From positions 256,366 to 320,365 of the forward strand of contig NZ_FXXN01000024.1 in assembly GCF_900184795.1 (NCBI RefSeq): a DNA stretch of 64,000 nt, read 5' to 3'. Numbering within the stretch: position 1 is the stretch's first letter; each line of letters opens with the position of its first letter. Of the stretch, positions 43,045-51,032 are shown piece by piece. The notes below the pieces were generated by a model that did no database searches, had not been told where the DNA came from, and saw only the letters and a program-made list of their open reading frames with translations. Origin of the DNA: Magnetospirillum sp. 15-1 (GTDB taxonomy: Bacteria; Pseudomonadota; Alphaproteobacteria; Rhodospirillales; Magnetospirillaceae). Both the position numbers and the translations under genes were made by a program.

Positions 43045-43195
43045 CGGCTTGGTCCTCGATGGGGTGCGGTAACTACGGGGTTCCTACCCGTCCGGGGGTG
43101 TGACTGTCGATTGCGGATATCCGATGGTCAGTGGAGAAACCGCATAGTGCCTTGCAAAATTTTTCAGTTGCTCCCTCCCCCGGCTGCGGTTTTCC

Positions 43196-44464
43196 ATGGG
43201 GAATTCCGCTGACCCAAGGATCCAAGCATTGCCCTCGTCCGCCCCGCCTGCCGCGTCCGCCATGTTGGGGCGAGTGGTCCTGCCCTTTGCGGCAGGGTAT
43301 TTCCTGTCATACCTGTACCGGACGGTGAACGCGGTGCTGGCCCCCGAGATCGGCCGCGCCATCCATCTGGACGGCTCCGACATCGGCCTGATGACCGGCA
43401 TCTACTTCATGACCTTCGCCGCCGCGCAATTGCCGCTGGGCATCCTGCTCGACCGCTTCGGCCCCCGCCGGGTGGAAAGCATCCTGCTGTGCTTCGCCGC
43501 CGCCGGCGCCTTCGTCTTCTCCCTGGCGGACTCGGTACCGGCCCTGGTGCTGGGCCGCGCCCTGGTCGGATTCGGCGTGTCGTCCTGCCTGATGGCGGCG
43601 CTGAAGGCCAACGTCCAGTTCTTTCCCCCGCCGCGCATTCCCCTGATGAACGGCACCATCCTGGGGGCCGGCGGACTGGGGGCCATCGCCGCCACCGCCC
43701 CGGTCCAGGCCGCACTGCACATGACCGACTGGCGCGGCGTCTATGCCGGCGTGGCGGTCCTGACCCTCGGCGCCGCCAGCTTCCTGTGGCTGACCGTCCC
43801 CGACCGTCCCCAGCCGGCCGGAGCCGGGGGATTGCGGGTCCAGATCGCCGAGGTGGCGGAAATCTACCGTGACCCCGGCTTCTGGCGGGTAGCGCCGGCC
43901 ACCATGCTGTCCATGGGGGGCTTCATGTCCATTCAGGGGCTGTGGGCCGGGCCCTGGCTGCGCGACGTCGCCGGCTTCACCCCCGACCAAACCGCGACCG
44001 GCCTGACGGTGATGGCCGCTGCCATGGCTCTCGGCTATCTGTCGGTGGGCGCCATGGCGGAAAAGCTGGAAAAGGCGGGCATTCCCCCCGTCACCCAGGG
44101 CGCCATCGGTATGGGCCTGCATGTGGCCGCCCTGGGCGCCATGGCCATGGGCTGGAGCGCGGCTCCCCTGGCCCTGGCGGCGTTCTACGGCCTGACCGGC
44201 ACGGCGTGCTCCATCAATTACGCCGTGCTGACCCGGCGCTTTCCCCTGCGGCTGGCCGGACGGGTCAACACCAGCCTCAACCTGACCATCTTCGTGGCCG
44301 CCTTCACCATCCAGTGGGGTCTGGGCGCCCTGATCGGCCTATGGGACAAGGTGGATGGACGCTGGCCGCCCGTCGCCTGGGCGGTGGGGCTGGGCGTGCC
44401 GACCCTCTTGACCCTGCTCGCCCTGATCTGGCAAATCCCCGCCTGCCGAGCGGAAAAGCCCTGA
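43196..44464 (+). CDS. MFS transporter
   Basis: A 422-aa 12-helix permease of the NNP/sugar-phosphate-like style: FAAGYFLSYLYRTVNAVLAPEIG, the loop motif DRFGPRRVESILL, GRALVGFGVSSCLMAALKA. The substrate cannot be read. It is 152 bp from divergent dctA, and its stop overlaps the following TonB-like gene (TGATG). No ligand clue in the neighbours. Confidence 0.82.
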   Translation: MGNSADPRIQALPSSAPPAASAMLGRVVLPFAAGYFLSYLYRTVNAVLAPEIGRAIHLDGSDIGLMTGIYFMTFAAAQLPLGILLDRFGPRRVESILLCFAAAGAFVFSLADSVPALVLGRALVGFGVSSCLMAALKANVQFFPPPRIPLMNGTILGAGGLGAIAATAPVQAALHMTDWRGVYAGVAVLTLGAASFLWLTVPDRPQPAGAGGLRVQIAEVAEIYRDPGFWRVAPATMLSMGGFMSIQGLWAGPWLRDVAGFTPDQTATGLTVMAAAMALGYLSVGAMAEKLEKAGIPPVTQGAIGMGLHVAALGAMAMGWSAAPLALAAFYGLTGTACSINYAVLTRRFPLRLAGRVNTSLNLTIFVAAFTIQWGLGALIGLWDKVDGRWPPVAWAVGLGVPTLLTLLALIWQIPACRAEKP

Positions 44465-45207
44465 TGCATTCCCAGACCATGAACCGGCGGGAGATAGCCG
44501 CCCTTGCCCTGTCGGCCCTGTTGCACCTGCTGGTCACCCTGGCCCTGCAGATAAGCGATCTGTCGGCCCTGCTGCCCCAGCGGGAGGAACGGACCATGGA
44601 GGTCGAGGTGGTGGCCGAGCCGCCCAAGCGCCCCCCCGTACCCCAGCCCCCGCCGCCGCCGCCGCCGCCACCGCCGGAGCCGCCGCCGCCGCCAAAGATC
44701 CAGCCGGCCCCCCAACCGCCCCTGCCGGTGCAGCGGCCGCAATTGCAATCCGCCCCCCTGGCGGAGAAGTCGACGGCGCCCCGCCCCTCCGCCCGGCCCG
44801 AGCCGGCCATGCCGACGCCGGGCCTGTCGTCGGATACCGGCCCGTTCTCGCATGCCGCCCCGGCGGCCGGCGACCTCGCTCAAAGCGCCCAGGACAAGGT
44901 TCTGGCCCAGGTACTGCGCATGTGGCACTTCAACGCTGCGTCGCTGCGGGGAAGCAACATCGTCTTGTCGGCGACCCTGGTCGTCAATCGCGACGGCACC
45001 CTGTCCGGCCCCATGCACAAGGACGCGCCGTGGAATCCCGATGCGGTGATCAAGGGCTATTCCACCCTGCCCGACGGCACCAACCGGCGGATGCTGGAAA
45101 CCTTCCTGCTGGCGCTGCGCATGGCCCAGCCGCTGCAATTGCCGCCCGACGACGGCAAGCCCTGGCCCCGGCGCATGCTGCTGCGGTTCAAGCCGGGCGA
45201 TCTTTGA
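44464..45207 (+). CDS. TonB/TolA-like proline-rich protein
   Basis: A 247-aa protein with one N-terminal membrane anchor (about residues 10-30), a periplasmic linker with a poly-proline run and Pro-Lys/Glu repeats (about 55-90), and a C-terminal domain of about 100 residues (DKVLAQVLRMWHFNA, VLSATLVVNRDGTLSG) resembling the TolA/TonB C-terminus. It could energise an outer-membrane receptor or act in envelope integrity. ExbB/ExbD genes are not adjacent. Its 3' end overlaps the convergent kinase gene by 20 bp. Confidence 0.75.
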   Translation: MHSQTMNRREIAALALSALLHLLVTLALQISDLSALLPQREERTMEVEVVAEPPKRPPVPQPPPPPPPPPPEPPPPPKIQPAPQPPLPVQRPQLQSAPLAEKSTAPRPSARPEPAMPTPGLSSDTGPFSHAAPAAGDLAQSAQDKVLAQVLRMWHFNAASLRGSNIVLSATLVVNRDGTLSGPMHKDAPWNPDAVIKGYSTLPDGTNRRMLETFLLALRMAQPLQLPPDDGKPWPRRMLLRFKPGDL

Positions 45208-46570
45208 GGGCGAATTCCATCCGCACCACCAACCCCGGCTGATTGTCGTCCAGCGACAGGCGGGCGCCGTGCAGCCGCGCCACCGCCTGGACCAGCGACA
45301 GTCCCAGACCGTTGCCCGGCGTCGAGCGGGTGGCGTCCAGGCGGACGAAACGTTCCAGCACGCTGTCGCGCGCCTCTTCCGGGATGCCGGGACCGCTGTC
45401 GGCCACCGACACCGTCACCGAGGCGGCGGCTCCCACCACGGAAACCGAGACCTCGCCGCCGGAAGGCGTGTACTTGACCGCGTTGTCGACCAGATTGGCC
45501 AGCGCCTGGAACAGCAGATGGCGGTCGACCGTCAAGGTCAGGCCGGTATCCGCCACGCAATGGAGACGGATGCCCTTCTCCTCGGCCAGGGGCTCGTAGA
45601 GTTCCACCACGTCGGCGGCCAGGGTGGCGGGGTCGATGCTCTCGAAGCGGTCGAGACGAGCCGCCGATTCGGCGTGGGAGATGGTCAGGATGGCGTTGAA
45701 GGTGGCCAGCAGATGGTCGGCCTCGGCCAGGGTTTCCTCCAGCGTGCGGCGGTAGCCGTCGCAATCGGGGGAGCCCAGCAGCGTCAGGTCGATGCGCGAG
45801 CGCAGGCGGTTGAGCGGCGTGCGCAGGTCGTGGGCGATGTTGTCCGAGACGGTGCGGATGCCCTCCAGCAGGCGCTCCAGTTCGTCCATCATCTCGTTGA
45901 AGCTCTCGGCCAGGGAATCGAACTCGTCGTCGGTCCCGGAAAGCTGCATGCGCTGGCTCATGTCGCCGCCGAAAATGCGCCGCGCCGTGCGGCTCATCTC
46001 CTCGACCCGCTGCAGCAGGTGGCGGCTGGTGAAGTAGCCGCCCACCACGCCCAGCAGGATGGTCAGCGCCAGACCCCAGCCCAGCGCCCGGTTGATGGCC
46101 GACTTCACCCGCTTGGCGTCGGCCAGCGAGCGCCCGACCAGCAGACGGTAGCCGTCGGCCAGTTCGTAGACATGGGCCAGCACCTCCACCCCCTGCCCCA
46201 CGCTGCCCAGCGGCAGCAGGCGGAAGCGCACCCAGCCCAACTGGCTGGACACCTCGGCCGGCCAGGATTTGATGTTGCCGGCCAGGAGATGGCCCGAATG
46301 GCCCATCAGCAGGTAGGTGTTGCGGCCCTCGATGTCCTGGCGCATGCGGCTACCGATGATCTCGGCCAGACCGCCCAGCTCGCGCGAGTGATAGACCTCG
46401 GACAGGCCGGTGGCCTCGGCCTCCACCGTTTCCTGCACCTGCCACTCGATGAACATGGTGGTGCTCCACGACACCAGCGCCAGCAGCGCGATGGCGGAGA
46501 CCGTGAAGATACCGAGATAGCTCAGCGCCAACCGGAACGTGGTGGTGCGGAGAAGGCTAGCGGGCCGCAC
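45188..46570 (-). CDS. Two-component sensor histidine kinase
   Basis: A 460-aa EnvZ/QseC-like kinase: membrane helices near residues 13-35 and 163-185, a periplasmic sensor of about 125 residues, a HAMP domain (HLLQRVEEMSRTARRI), a DHp domain with His in NIAHDLRTPLNRL and an HATPase domain (NLVDNAVKYTPSGG, ADSGPGIP, GNGLGLSLVQA). The start appears to be GTG 46570, overlapping the response-regulator stop by 14 bp, as expected for a coupled pair. The signal is unknown. Confidence 0.9.
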   Translation of the reverse strand: MRPASLLRTTTFRLALSYLGIFTVSAIALLALVSWSTTMFIEWQVQETVEAEATGLSEVYHSRELGGLAEIIGSRMRQDIEGRNTYLLMGHSGHLLAGNIKSWPAEVSSQLGWVRFRLLPLGSVGQGVEVLAHVYELADGYRLLVGRSLADAKRVKSAINRALGWGLALTILLGVVGGYFTSRHLLQRVEEMSRTARRIFGGDMSQRMQLSGTDDEFDSLAESFNEMMDELERLLEGIRTVSDNIAHDLRTPLNRLRSRIDLTLLGSPDCDGYRRTLEETLAEADHLLATFNAILTISHAESAARLDRFESIDPATLAADVVELYEPLAEEKGIRLHCVADTGLTLTVDRHLLFQALANLVDNAVKYTPSGGEVSVSVVGAAASVTVSVADSGPGIPEEARDSVLERFVRLDATRSTPGNGLGLSLVQAVARLHGARLSLDDNQPGLVVRMEFALKDRPA

Positions 46571-47234
46571 GAAGGGTATATCCGGCGCCGCGAACCGTAT
46601 GGATCAGCGGCAGATCGAAATCCTTGTCCACCTTCTGGCGCAACCGGCTGATGTGCACGTCGATCAGGTTGGTCTGGGGATCGAAATGATACTCCCAGAC
46701 GTTTTCCAGCAGCATGGTGCGGGTCACCACCTGGCCGGCATGGCGCATGAGGTATTCCAGCAGCCGGAACTCGCGCGGCTGCAGGTCGATTTCCTGTCCG
46801 CCGCGCACCACCGTGCGGGCCAGCAGGTCCATCTCCAGATCCTCGACCTTGAGGCGGGTTTCCGGCTGGGCGGTGGACACCCGGCGCGACAGCGCCTCGA
46901 TACGGGCCAACAATTCGGCGAAGGCGTAGGGCTTGACCAGATAGTCGTCGCCGCCGGCCTTGAGCCCCCTCACCCGGTCGTCCACCTTGCCCAGCGCCGA
47001 CAGCACCAGGACCGGCGTGGTGTTGCCGGCGGCACGCAGCGCCTGGATGATGGCCAGACCGTCCAGGCCGGGCAGCATGCGGTCGATGATCATGGCGTCC
47101 CAGCGTTCGGAGGTGGCCAGGAACAGACCGTCGGTGCCGGTGGCGGCGTGGTCGACCACGTGGCCGGCCTCACGCAGGCCCTTGGCCATGTAGGCCGCCG
47201 CTTCGCTGTCGTCCTCGATCAGAAGGATGCGCAT
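46557..47234 (-). CDS. OmpR-family response regulator
   Basis: A 225-aa regulator. Receiver domain residues 1-115: acidic pocket in IEDDSEAA, phospho-acceptor Asp in IIDRMLPGLDG, Lys in VKPYAF. C-terminal winged helix from about 130 with LQPREFRLLEYLMRHAGQVVTRTMLLENVW and DVHISRLRQKVD. It is coupled to the kinase gene downstream. ATG 47234 is the standard N-terminus (MRILLIEDD). A long hairpin lies 49 bp upstream of the start. Confidence 0.94.
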   Translation of the reverse strand: MRILLIEDDSEAAAYMAKGLREAGHVVDHAATGTDGLFLATSERWDAMIIDRMLPGLDGLAIIQALRAAGNTTPVLVLSALGKVDDRVRGLKAGGDDYLVKPYAFAELLARIEALSRRVSTAQPETRLKVEDLEMDLLARTVVRGGQEIDLQPREFRLLEYLMRHAGQVVTRTMLLENVWEYHFDPQTNLIDVHISRLRQKVDKDFDLPLIHTVRGAGYTLRAAR

Positions 47235-47282
47235 GTGTCCAATAACCTTGTTGTGCGGGGACCATACAATCAACGCCCCTCA

Positions 47283-47329
47283 CGGAAAAGCCCCCGCGCC
47301 AGGGGGGAGGACGCGGGGGCCTTTTTCCG
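47283..47329. terminator. Strong bidirectional terminator-like hairpin upstream of the response regulator
   Basis: GCCCCCGCG (47290-47298) pairs with CGCGGGGGC (47312-47320), extended by CGGAAAA against TTTTTCCG around one bulge. On the plus strand five T's follow, on the minus strand four. No coding gene ends here on either strand, so it terminates an unseen RNA, read-through, or the leader of the two-component operon. Confidence 0.6.
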
Positions 47330-47619
47330 GTGTCCGGCAACGGGGGGACGCTGCCGGTCGTTTGACGGTGCCACTCGGGGGGACAAAGCGGCACGCCAGA
47401 GTCGGCGGGGAGTTCGAATTCCGCCGGGTTCGAGAGGCTTTGGCGAGGAGCGCAAACTTGCCGCCGACCACCGTCTCCAACCTGATGAAGCGGATCATGG
47501 CAGGCCCGAGGTTACCGCAGCATTTCGCCGCGATTAACCTTTGGTAACAATCGTCGAACCCATTCACCGCGCTCATGGCCGATATACCCAATCGACTGAT
47601 TTGAATGAATAAAGCCACA

Positions 47620-47647
47620 TTGACGAAGGGGAATTCCACCTTACATT
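47620..47647 (+). promoter_or_regulatory. Candidate promoter for hsp20
   Basis: TTGACG (47620-47625) and TACATT (47642-47647) with a 16-bp spacer, in an AT-rich stretch 174 bp upstream of the hsp20 ATG. It implies a long 5' leader. I do not see a clear heat-shock sigma-factor consensus. Confidence 0.35.
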
Positions 47648-47801
47648 CATTACTGGGGAAAGGCGTTCGAACGAAGCCTTCCCTGCGCGTGCCGCAAAGC
47701 GGGCGCGGGTGTATGCCGACCCCTTTCCAGGGCCACGGCGTCGAGCCGGCCATCGGCAGCCTTTCACCCGTCCCAGGCAAGGCGGCATGCGGACGCGCAA
47801 C

Positions 47802-47814
47802 CTTCCGATGGAGG
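47802..47814 (+). promoter_or_regulatory. Hairpin covering the hsp20 ribosome-binding site
   Basis: The Shine-Dalgarno GGAGG (47810-47814) can pair with CTTCC (47802-47806) across a 3-nt loop, with one G-U pair. Small heat-shock genes in alphaproteobacteria are often controlled by such RNA thermometers (ROSE type), so the weak hairpin may melt on heating. Inference from a short stem only. Confidence 0.35.
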
Positions 47815-47820
47815 ACTGCC

Positions 47821-48300
47821 ATGAACCGCACGATGATTCCCAAGAGCCACATGCCGGTGGCCCCGCGTGAGGGGCGCATGGACCCGTTCTTCGCGCTTCA
47901 GCGCGGTATCAACCGCATGTTCGACGACCTCTGGCACGGCTTCGATGCGCCGACCGTTTTCGCCGGTCACCGCTTCCCCAGCCTGGAAGTGCGTGACGAG
48001 GAGAAGGCGGTGCGCGTCATCGCCGAACTGCCCGGCCTGGGCGCCGAGGATGTGGAATTGAGCCTGCATGACGGTATCCTCACCCTCAAGGGCGAGAAGA
48101 AGACCGAAACCGAGGAAAAGACCGACCACGGCGTGGTGTCCGAACGCTGGTTCGGCCACTTCGAACGCGCGGTGGCCGTGGGCGACGTGGACGAGACCGC
48201 CACCGAGGCCAAGTACGAGAACGGCGTGCTCACCGTCACCCTGCCCAAGGTCGAACGGCCGAAGGAAACGGGACGCAAGATCCCCATCGCCACCAAGTAG
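47821..48300 (+). CDS. Small heat-shock protein, Hsp20 / alpha-crystallin family
   Basis: A 159-aa chaperone. The N-terminus has the GINRMFDDLWHGF pattern of bacterial class A-like Hsp20; the crystallin domain spans about 50-145 (VRVIAELPGLGAEDVELSLHDGILTLKGEK, ENGVLTVTLPK), and the C-terminal IPI motif is in RKIPIATK. It holds unfolded proteins as an ATP-independent chaperone. ATG 47821 has GGAGG 6 bp upstream; the frame is open further upstream but without a start signal. Confidence 0.93.
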   Translation: MNRTMIPKSHMPVAPREGRMDPFFALQRGINRMFDDLWHGFDAPTVFAGHRFPSLEVRDEEKAVRVIAELPGLGAEDVELSLHDGILTLKGEKKTETEEKTDHGVVSERWFGHFERAVAVGDVDETATEAKYENGVLTVTLPKVERPKETGRKIPIATK

Positions 48301-48309
48301 CGTCATCAC

Positions 48310-48341
48310 GCGGGGCGCATTCCATCCGGGATGCGCCCCGC
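48310..48341. terminator. Hairpin after hsp20
   Basis: A perfect 11-bp stem, GCGGGGCGCAT (48310-48320) and ATGCGCCCCGC (48331-48341), 10 bp after the hsp20 stop. Only TT follows, so termination may be inefficient. The next gene starts 18 bp later. Confidence 0.6.
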
Positions 48342-48358
48342 TTCCATGGGCCATCGCC

Positions 48359-49243
48359 ATGCTGGACCGTCGATCATTACAAGACCAGTTGCGGCGCAAC
48401 CGCCGCGACACAGGTCTCATCCTGATGGCGATGGCCCTGCTGATGTCCCTTGCCGGCTGGCTGCTGGCCGGCGGATCAGGCGTTGTCGCCGCCCTGGCGG
48501 CGGCCGGTCTGGCCCTGGCTGTCAACCCGCACAACTCCGTGGCCATGCTGCGGGCCCTGTACCGGGCGGTACCGTTGCCGGTAGCGGCGGCCCCCGGCCT
48601 GTGGCGGGGGCATGCGGAATTGTGCCGCCGGGCAGGATTGGCGGCGGTCCCCCCCCTTCTCATCATCCCGTCTCGCGCCATCCTCGCCCTGTCGACCGGC
48701 TGGGGCCGCCACTGCGCCGTCGCCCTGTCGGAGGGTGCGCTCGCCCTCCTTCCGCCAGACGAAGTGGTGGCAATCCTCGCCCACGAAATCGCCCATATCC
48801 GGGCAGGTGACCTCAAGCTGTTGCGGCTGGCCGACGCCGCCGGCCATCTCACCCATACCCTGGTAGCCGCCACCCTGATCCTGCTTGTCTTCTTCTGGCC
48901 TGATATGATGGCGGCGAATGCCTTGCCCGACCTTTGGGTGGTAGGTGCCCTGGTCCTGGCCCCCGTCGGCTGCGATCTGCTGCGCCTCAGTCTGTCGCGC
49001 ACCCGCGAATTCGCCGCCGATGCCGGAGCGGCCGAGCTTTGCGGCTCTCCCGAAGCCCTAATTTCGGCCCTAACCCGCCTTAGCCGGGATCACGGCACCC
49101 TGTCGCCGCTCGGTTGGCTGCGGCTGGTCCGCACCCATCCTACCACCGAGGAGCGCATCGTCCGCCTGCGTAACCTGGCACCGCCGTCGTTCCGGCTGCC
49201 CGAGATCGTCGTCCTCGGCGGCCTGCCGTGGCTTCACCGGTAA
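48359..49243 (+). CDS. M48-family membrane metalloprotease (HtpX-like)
   Basis: A 294-aa protein with hydrophobic helices near 20-60 and 165-210. The zinc motif is HEIAHIRAGD near residue 142, and the third-ligand region is TREFAADAGAAEL. HtpX-type proteases degrade misfolded membrane proteins with FtsH, which fits its place after hsp20 in a stress context. ATG 48359 (MLDRRSLQDQL) is used; the frame extends upstream into the hairpin without a start signal. Confidence 0.82.
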   Translation: MLDRRSLQDQLRRNRRDTGLILMAMALLMSLAGWLLAGGSGVVAALAAAGLALAVNPHNSVAMLRALYRAVPLPVAAAPGLWRGHAELCRRAGLAAVPPLLIIPSRAILALSTGWGRHCAVALSEGALALLPPDEVVAILAHEIAHIRAGDLKLLRLADAAGHLTHTLVAATLILLVFFWPDMMAANALPDLWVVGALVLAPVGCDLLRLSLSRTREFAADAGAAELCGSPEALISALTRLSRDHGTLSPLGWLRLVRTHPTTEERIVRLRNLAPPSFRLPEIVVLGGLPWLHR

Positions 49244-49341
49244 GGTACGCAGACCGGCCACGCCCGGGTCGCACGCCCCTTTTCGGGCAATCTGTGGTAG
49301 TCTGTTTGCTTATCCGGTCCCGGAGCAAGGGGAGGTCTGCC

Positions 49342-49599
49342 ATGTTGAGCCTGGAAGACTGTATCGCCTTCAGCGGATTGACGGCCGAGCAACTGGACGC
49401 CGTCGCCTGTCACGAGCATCTGCCTCTGATCATCGTCGCCGAGTGGGCGGAAACCGTCCTCGAGGCCGAGGAGGGCTGCATCAAGGTCGCCGCCATCCTG
49501 GCCGAGGAGGTGGAAGCCGCCGCCATCCATCACAAGGATCGCCGCGGCGAGTGGGCGCATGGGCTCGAGCAGTTCCGGCGCGAACACGCCATGATCTGA
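49342..49599 (+). CDS. Small conserved hypothetical protein, 85 aa
   Basis: An 85-aa acidic, helical protein beginning MLSLEDCIAFSGL, with GGGGAGG 7 bp upstream, a strong ribosome-binding site. No family is named here; similar short proteins starting with a LEDCIAFSGL-like segment occur in alphaproteobacteria (recollection). Two Cys and several His residues (CHEHLP, AIHHKDR) could bind metal. It ends 7 bp from the convergent SRAP gene. Confidence 0.7.
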   Translation: MLSLEDCIAFSGLTAEQLDAVACHEHLPLIIVAEWAETVLEAEEGCIKVAAILAEEVEAAAIHHKDRRGEWAHGLEQFRREHAMI

Positions 49600-49605
49600 T
49601 CGCCG

Positions 49606-50190
49606 TCAGCCGAACAGGTCGCCCTGGGCGGAGGGCTTGCCGGGCTCGGCGGTGATGGTGAACGGCCCGGCATGGGGCCGCAGCAGCGGCGCGACCGCGT
49701 CGAACGGCCGGGCACCGTCGATCCAGGCGGCCTCCGCCTCCGGGGGCAGCACCACCGGCATGCGGTCGTGCACCGCTGCCAGATCGTCGGCCGGCGCGCA
49801 GGTGACGATCACCACCCGCCGCCCGTCGCTCAGGCCCGCCAGGGCGAACAGGGGCTCGCCCGCCAGGGCCAGCCGGGTCTTCAGCCGGCCCCGCCCCGCC
49901 ACCTGCCACTCCCACCACGCCGAGGCCGGGATCAGCACCCGCCCGCCGGCCAGCAGCGGCCGGAAGGTCGGCTTGACGGCCAGGGTCTCGGCCCGCGCAT
50001 TGATCAGCAAAGCCGCCTGCCACTCCACCGTCAGCCCCCATGGCAGCAGGTCGCCGCCGTCTTTGCCGATCACCAGGACGGGATCGGTGGGGCGCCGCTC
50101 CGCCCCTAACGGCCAAGGCGGCGGAACGGTCAGGCCGAAGCGCCGCATCAGGGCGGCGGGATCGGCCTTCAGTTCGAAGCGGGAGCACAT
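49606..50190 (-). CDS. SRAP-domain protein (HMCES/YedK-like abasic-site protein)
   Basis: A 194-aa SRAP protein. The catalytic Cys2 directly follows Met1 (MCSRFEL), which fixes the start at 50190. Other motifs: LINARAET with the conserved Asn, SAWWEW with the active-site Glu region, and VHDRMPVVL with the conserved His. It forms a thiazolidine crosslink with abasic sites in single-stranded DNA to protect them. The start overlaps the end of the tlyA gene by 22 bp. Confidence 0.93.
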   Translation of the reverse strand: MCSRFELKADPAALMRRFGLTVPPPWPLGAERRPTDPVLVIGKDGGDLLPWGLTVEWQAALLINARAETLAVKPTFRPLLAGGRVLIPASAWWEWQVAGRGRLKTRLALAGEPLFALAGLSDGRRVVIVTCAPADDLAAVHDRMPVVLPPEAEAAWIDGARPFDAVAPLLRPHAGPFTITAEPGKPSAQGDLFG

Positions 50191-50936
50191 GGAGCGCCCT
50201 CGAACCGTCCGACGATGAGGAATTCCTTGTTGCCCTCGGGCCCCAGGATGGGACTTTCGGTGATGCCCTCCACCCGCCAGCCGGGCAAGCCGCCCAACCA
50301 GGCATGGATGCGCTCGCACACCTCGGCGTGCAGTTCGGGCTCGCGCACCACGCCGCCCTTGCCCACCCGCCCCTTGCCCACCTCGAATTGCGGCTTGATC
50401 AGCGCCGCCAGCCAGGCACCGGGGCGCACCAGGGCCAGGGCGGCGGGCAGCACCGTCTCCAGCCCGATGAAGCTGGCGTCGCACACCACCATGTCCACCG
50501 GCTCGGGAATCTGCTCCGCCGTCAGGTGGCGGGCATTGGTGCGCTCCAGCACCACCACGCGGGAATCGCTGCGCAGCTTCCAGGCCAATTGCCCGTGGCC
50601 GACATCCACGGCATAGACCCTGGCGGCCCCATGGGTCAGCAGCACGTCGGTGAAGCCGCCGGTCGAGGCGCCCACGTCGATGGCCACCTTACCCGCCGGA
50701 TCGAGGGCGAAGGCCTCCAGCGCCTTGGCCAGCTTCAGGCCGCCGCGCGATACCCAGGGATGGTCCTGGCCCTTGAGCTCCAGGGCGCAATCCTCGGGCA
50801 ACGCGGTACCCGGCTTGTCCACCCGCCGGTCGCCGCTATAGACCAGTCCGGCCATGACCAGGGCCTGCGCCCTGGCACGGCTCTCCACCAATCCCCGATC
50901 CACCAGTAATTGATCGACCCGCTTTTTTGCGCTCAT
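50169..50936 (-). CDS. tlyA: TlyA-family rRNA 2'-O-methyltransferase / hemolysin
   Basis: A 255-aa protein. The N-terminal S4 RNA-binding domain covers about 1-60 (KKRVDQLLVDRGLVESRARAQ), followed by an FtsJ-type methyltransferase with the SAM motif DVGASTGGFTDVLL and the catalytic-loop region VVCDASF, IKPQFE. TlyA methylates rRNA in mycobacteria. ATG 50936 is preferred to an in-frame ATG at 50951. In many alphaproteobacteria it sits near dxs and ispA, as here within about 5 kb. Confidence 0.9.
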   Translation of the reverse strand: MSAKKRVDQLLVDRGLVESRARAQALVMAGLVYSGDRRVDKPGTALPEDCALELKGQDHPWVSRGGLKLAKALEAFALDPAGKVAIDVGASTGGFTDVLLTHGAARVYAVDVGHGQLAWKLRSDSRVVVLERTNARHLTAEQIPEPVDMVVCDASFIGLETVLPAALALVRPGAWLAALIKPQFEVGKGRVGKGGVVREPELHAEVCERIHAWLGGLPGWRVEGITESPILGPEGNKEFLIVGRFEGAPCAPASN

Positions 50937-51032
50937 ACGCCGCCGTCCCATGCAAAAATCAGGGATGGAAATTGCCCCCCCTTTCCCCGAGAATACAGAA
51001 AATTTATATAAACTCGGGACGTCCTAGCCAGA

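Larger units (their letters stand above)
47235..47820. other. 586-bp gene-poor region between the response regulator and hsp20
   Basis: The largest gap without a convincing gene. It holds a strong hairpin (47283-47329) with T-runs on both strands, an 8-bp dyad around 47412-47435 resembling a T-loop but without a tRNA fold, an AT-rich stretch with a possible promoter (47620-47647) and the hsp20 leader. Any short open frames here lack ribosome-binding sites. Confidence 0.5.

Noticed and set aside
43045-43195. Possible sigma54 promoter (GGCAC followed by TTTC) upstream of dctA
   Set aside because: The GC at -12 is missing and spacing is off; no enhancer-like repeats are seen.
47405-47440. T-loop-like GAGTTCGAATTCC that suggested a tRNA or tmRNA 3' end
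   Set aside because: There is no acceptor stem, anticodon arm or CCA in register. It is only an 8-bp hairpin.
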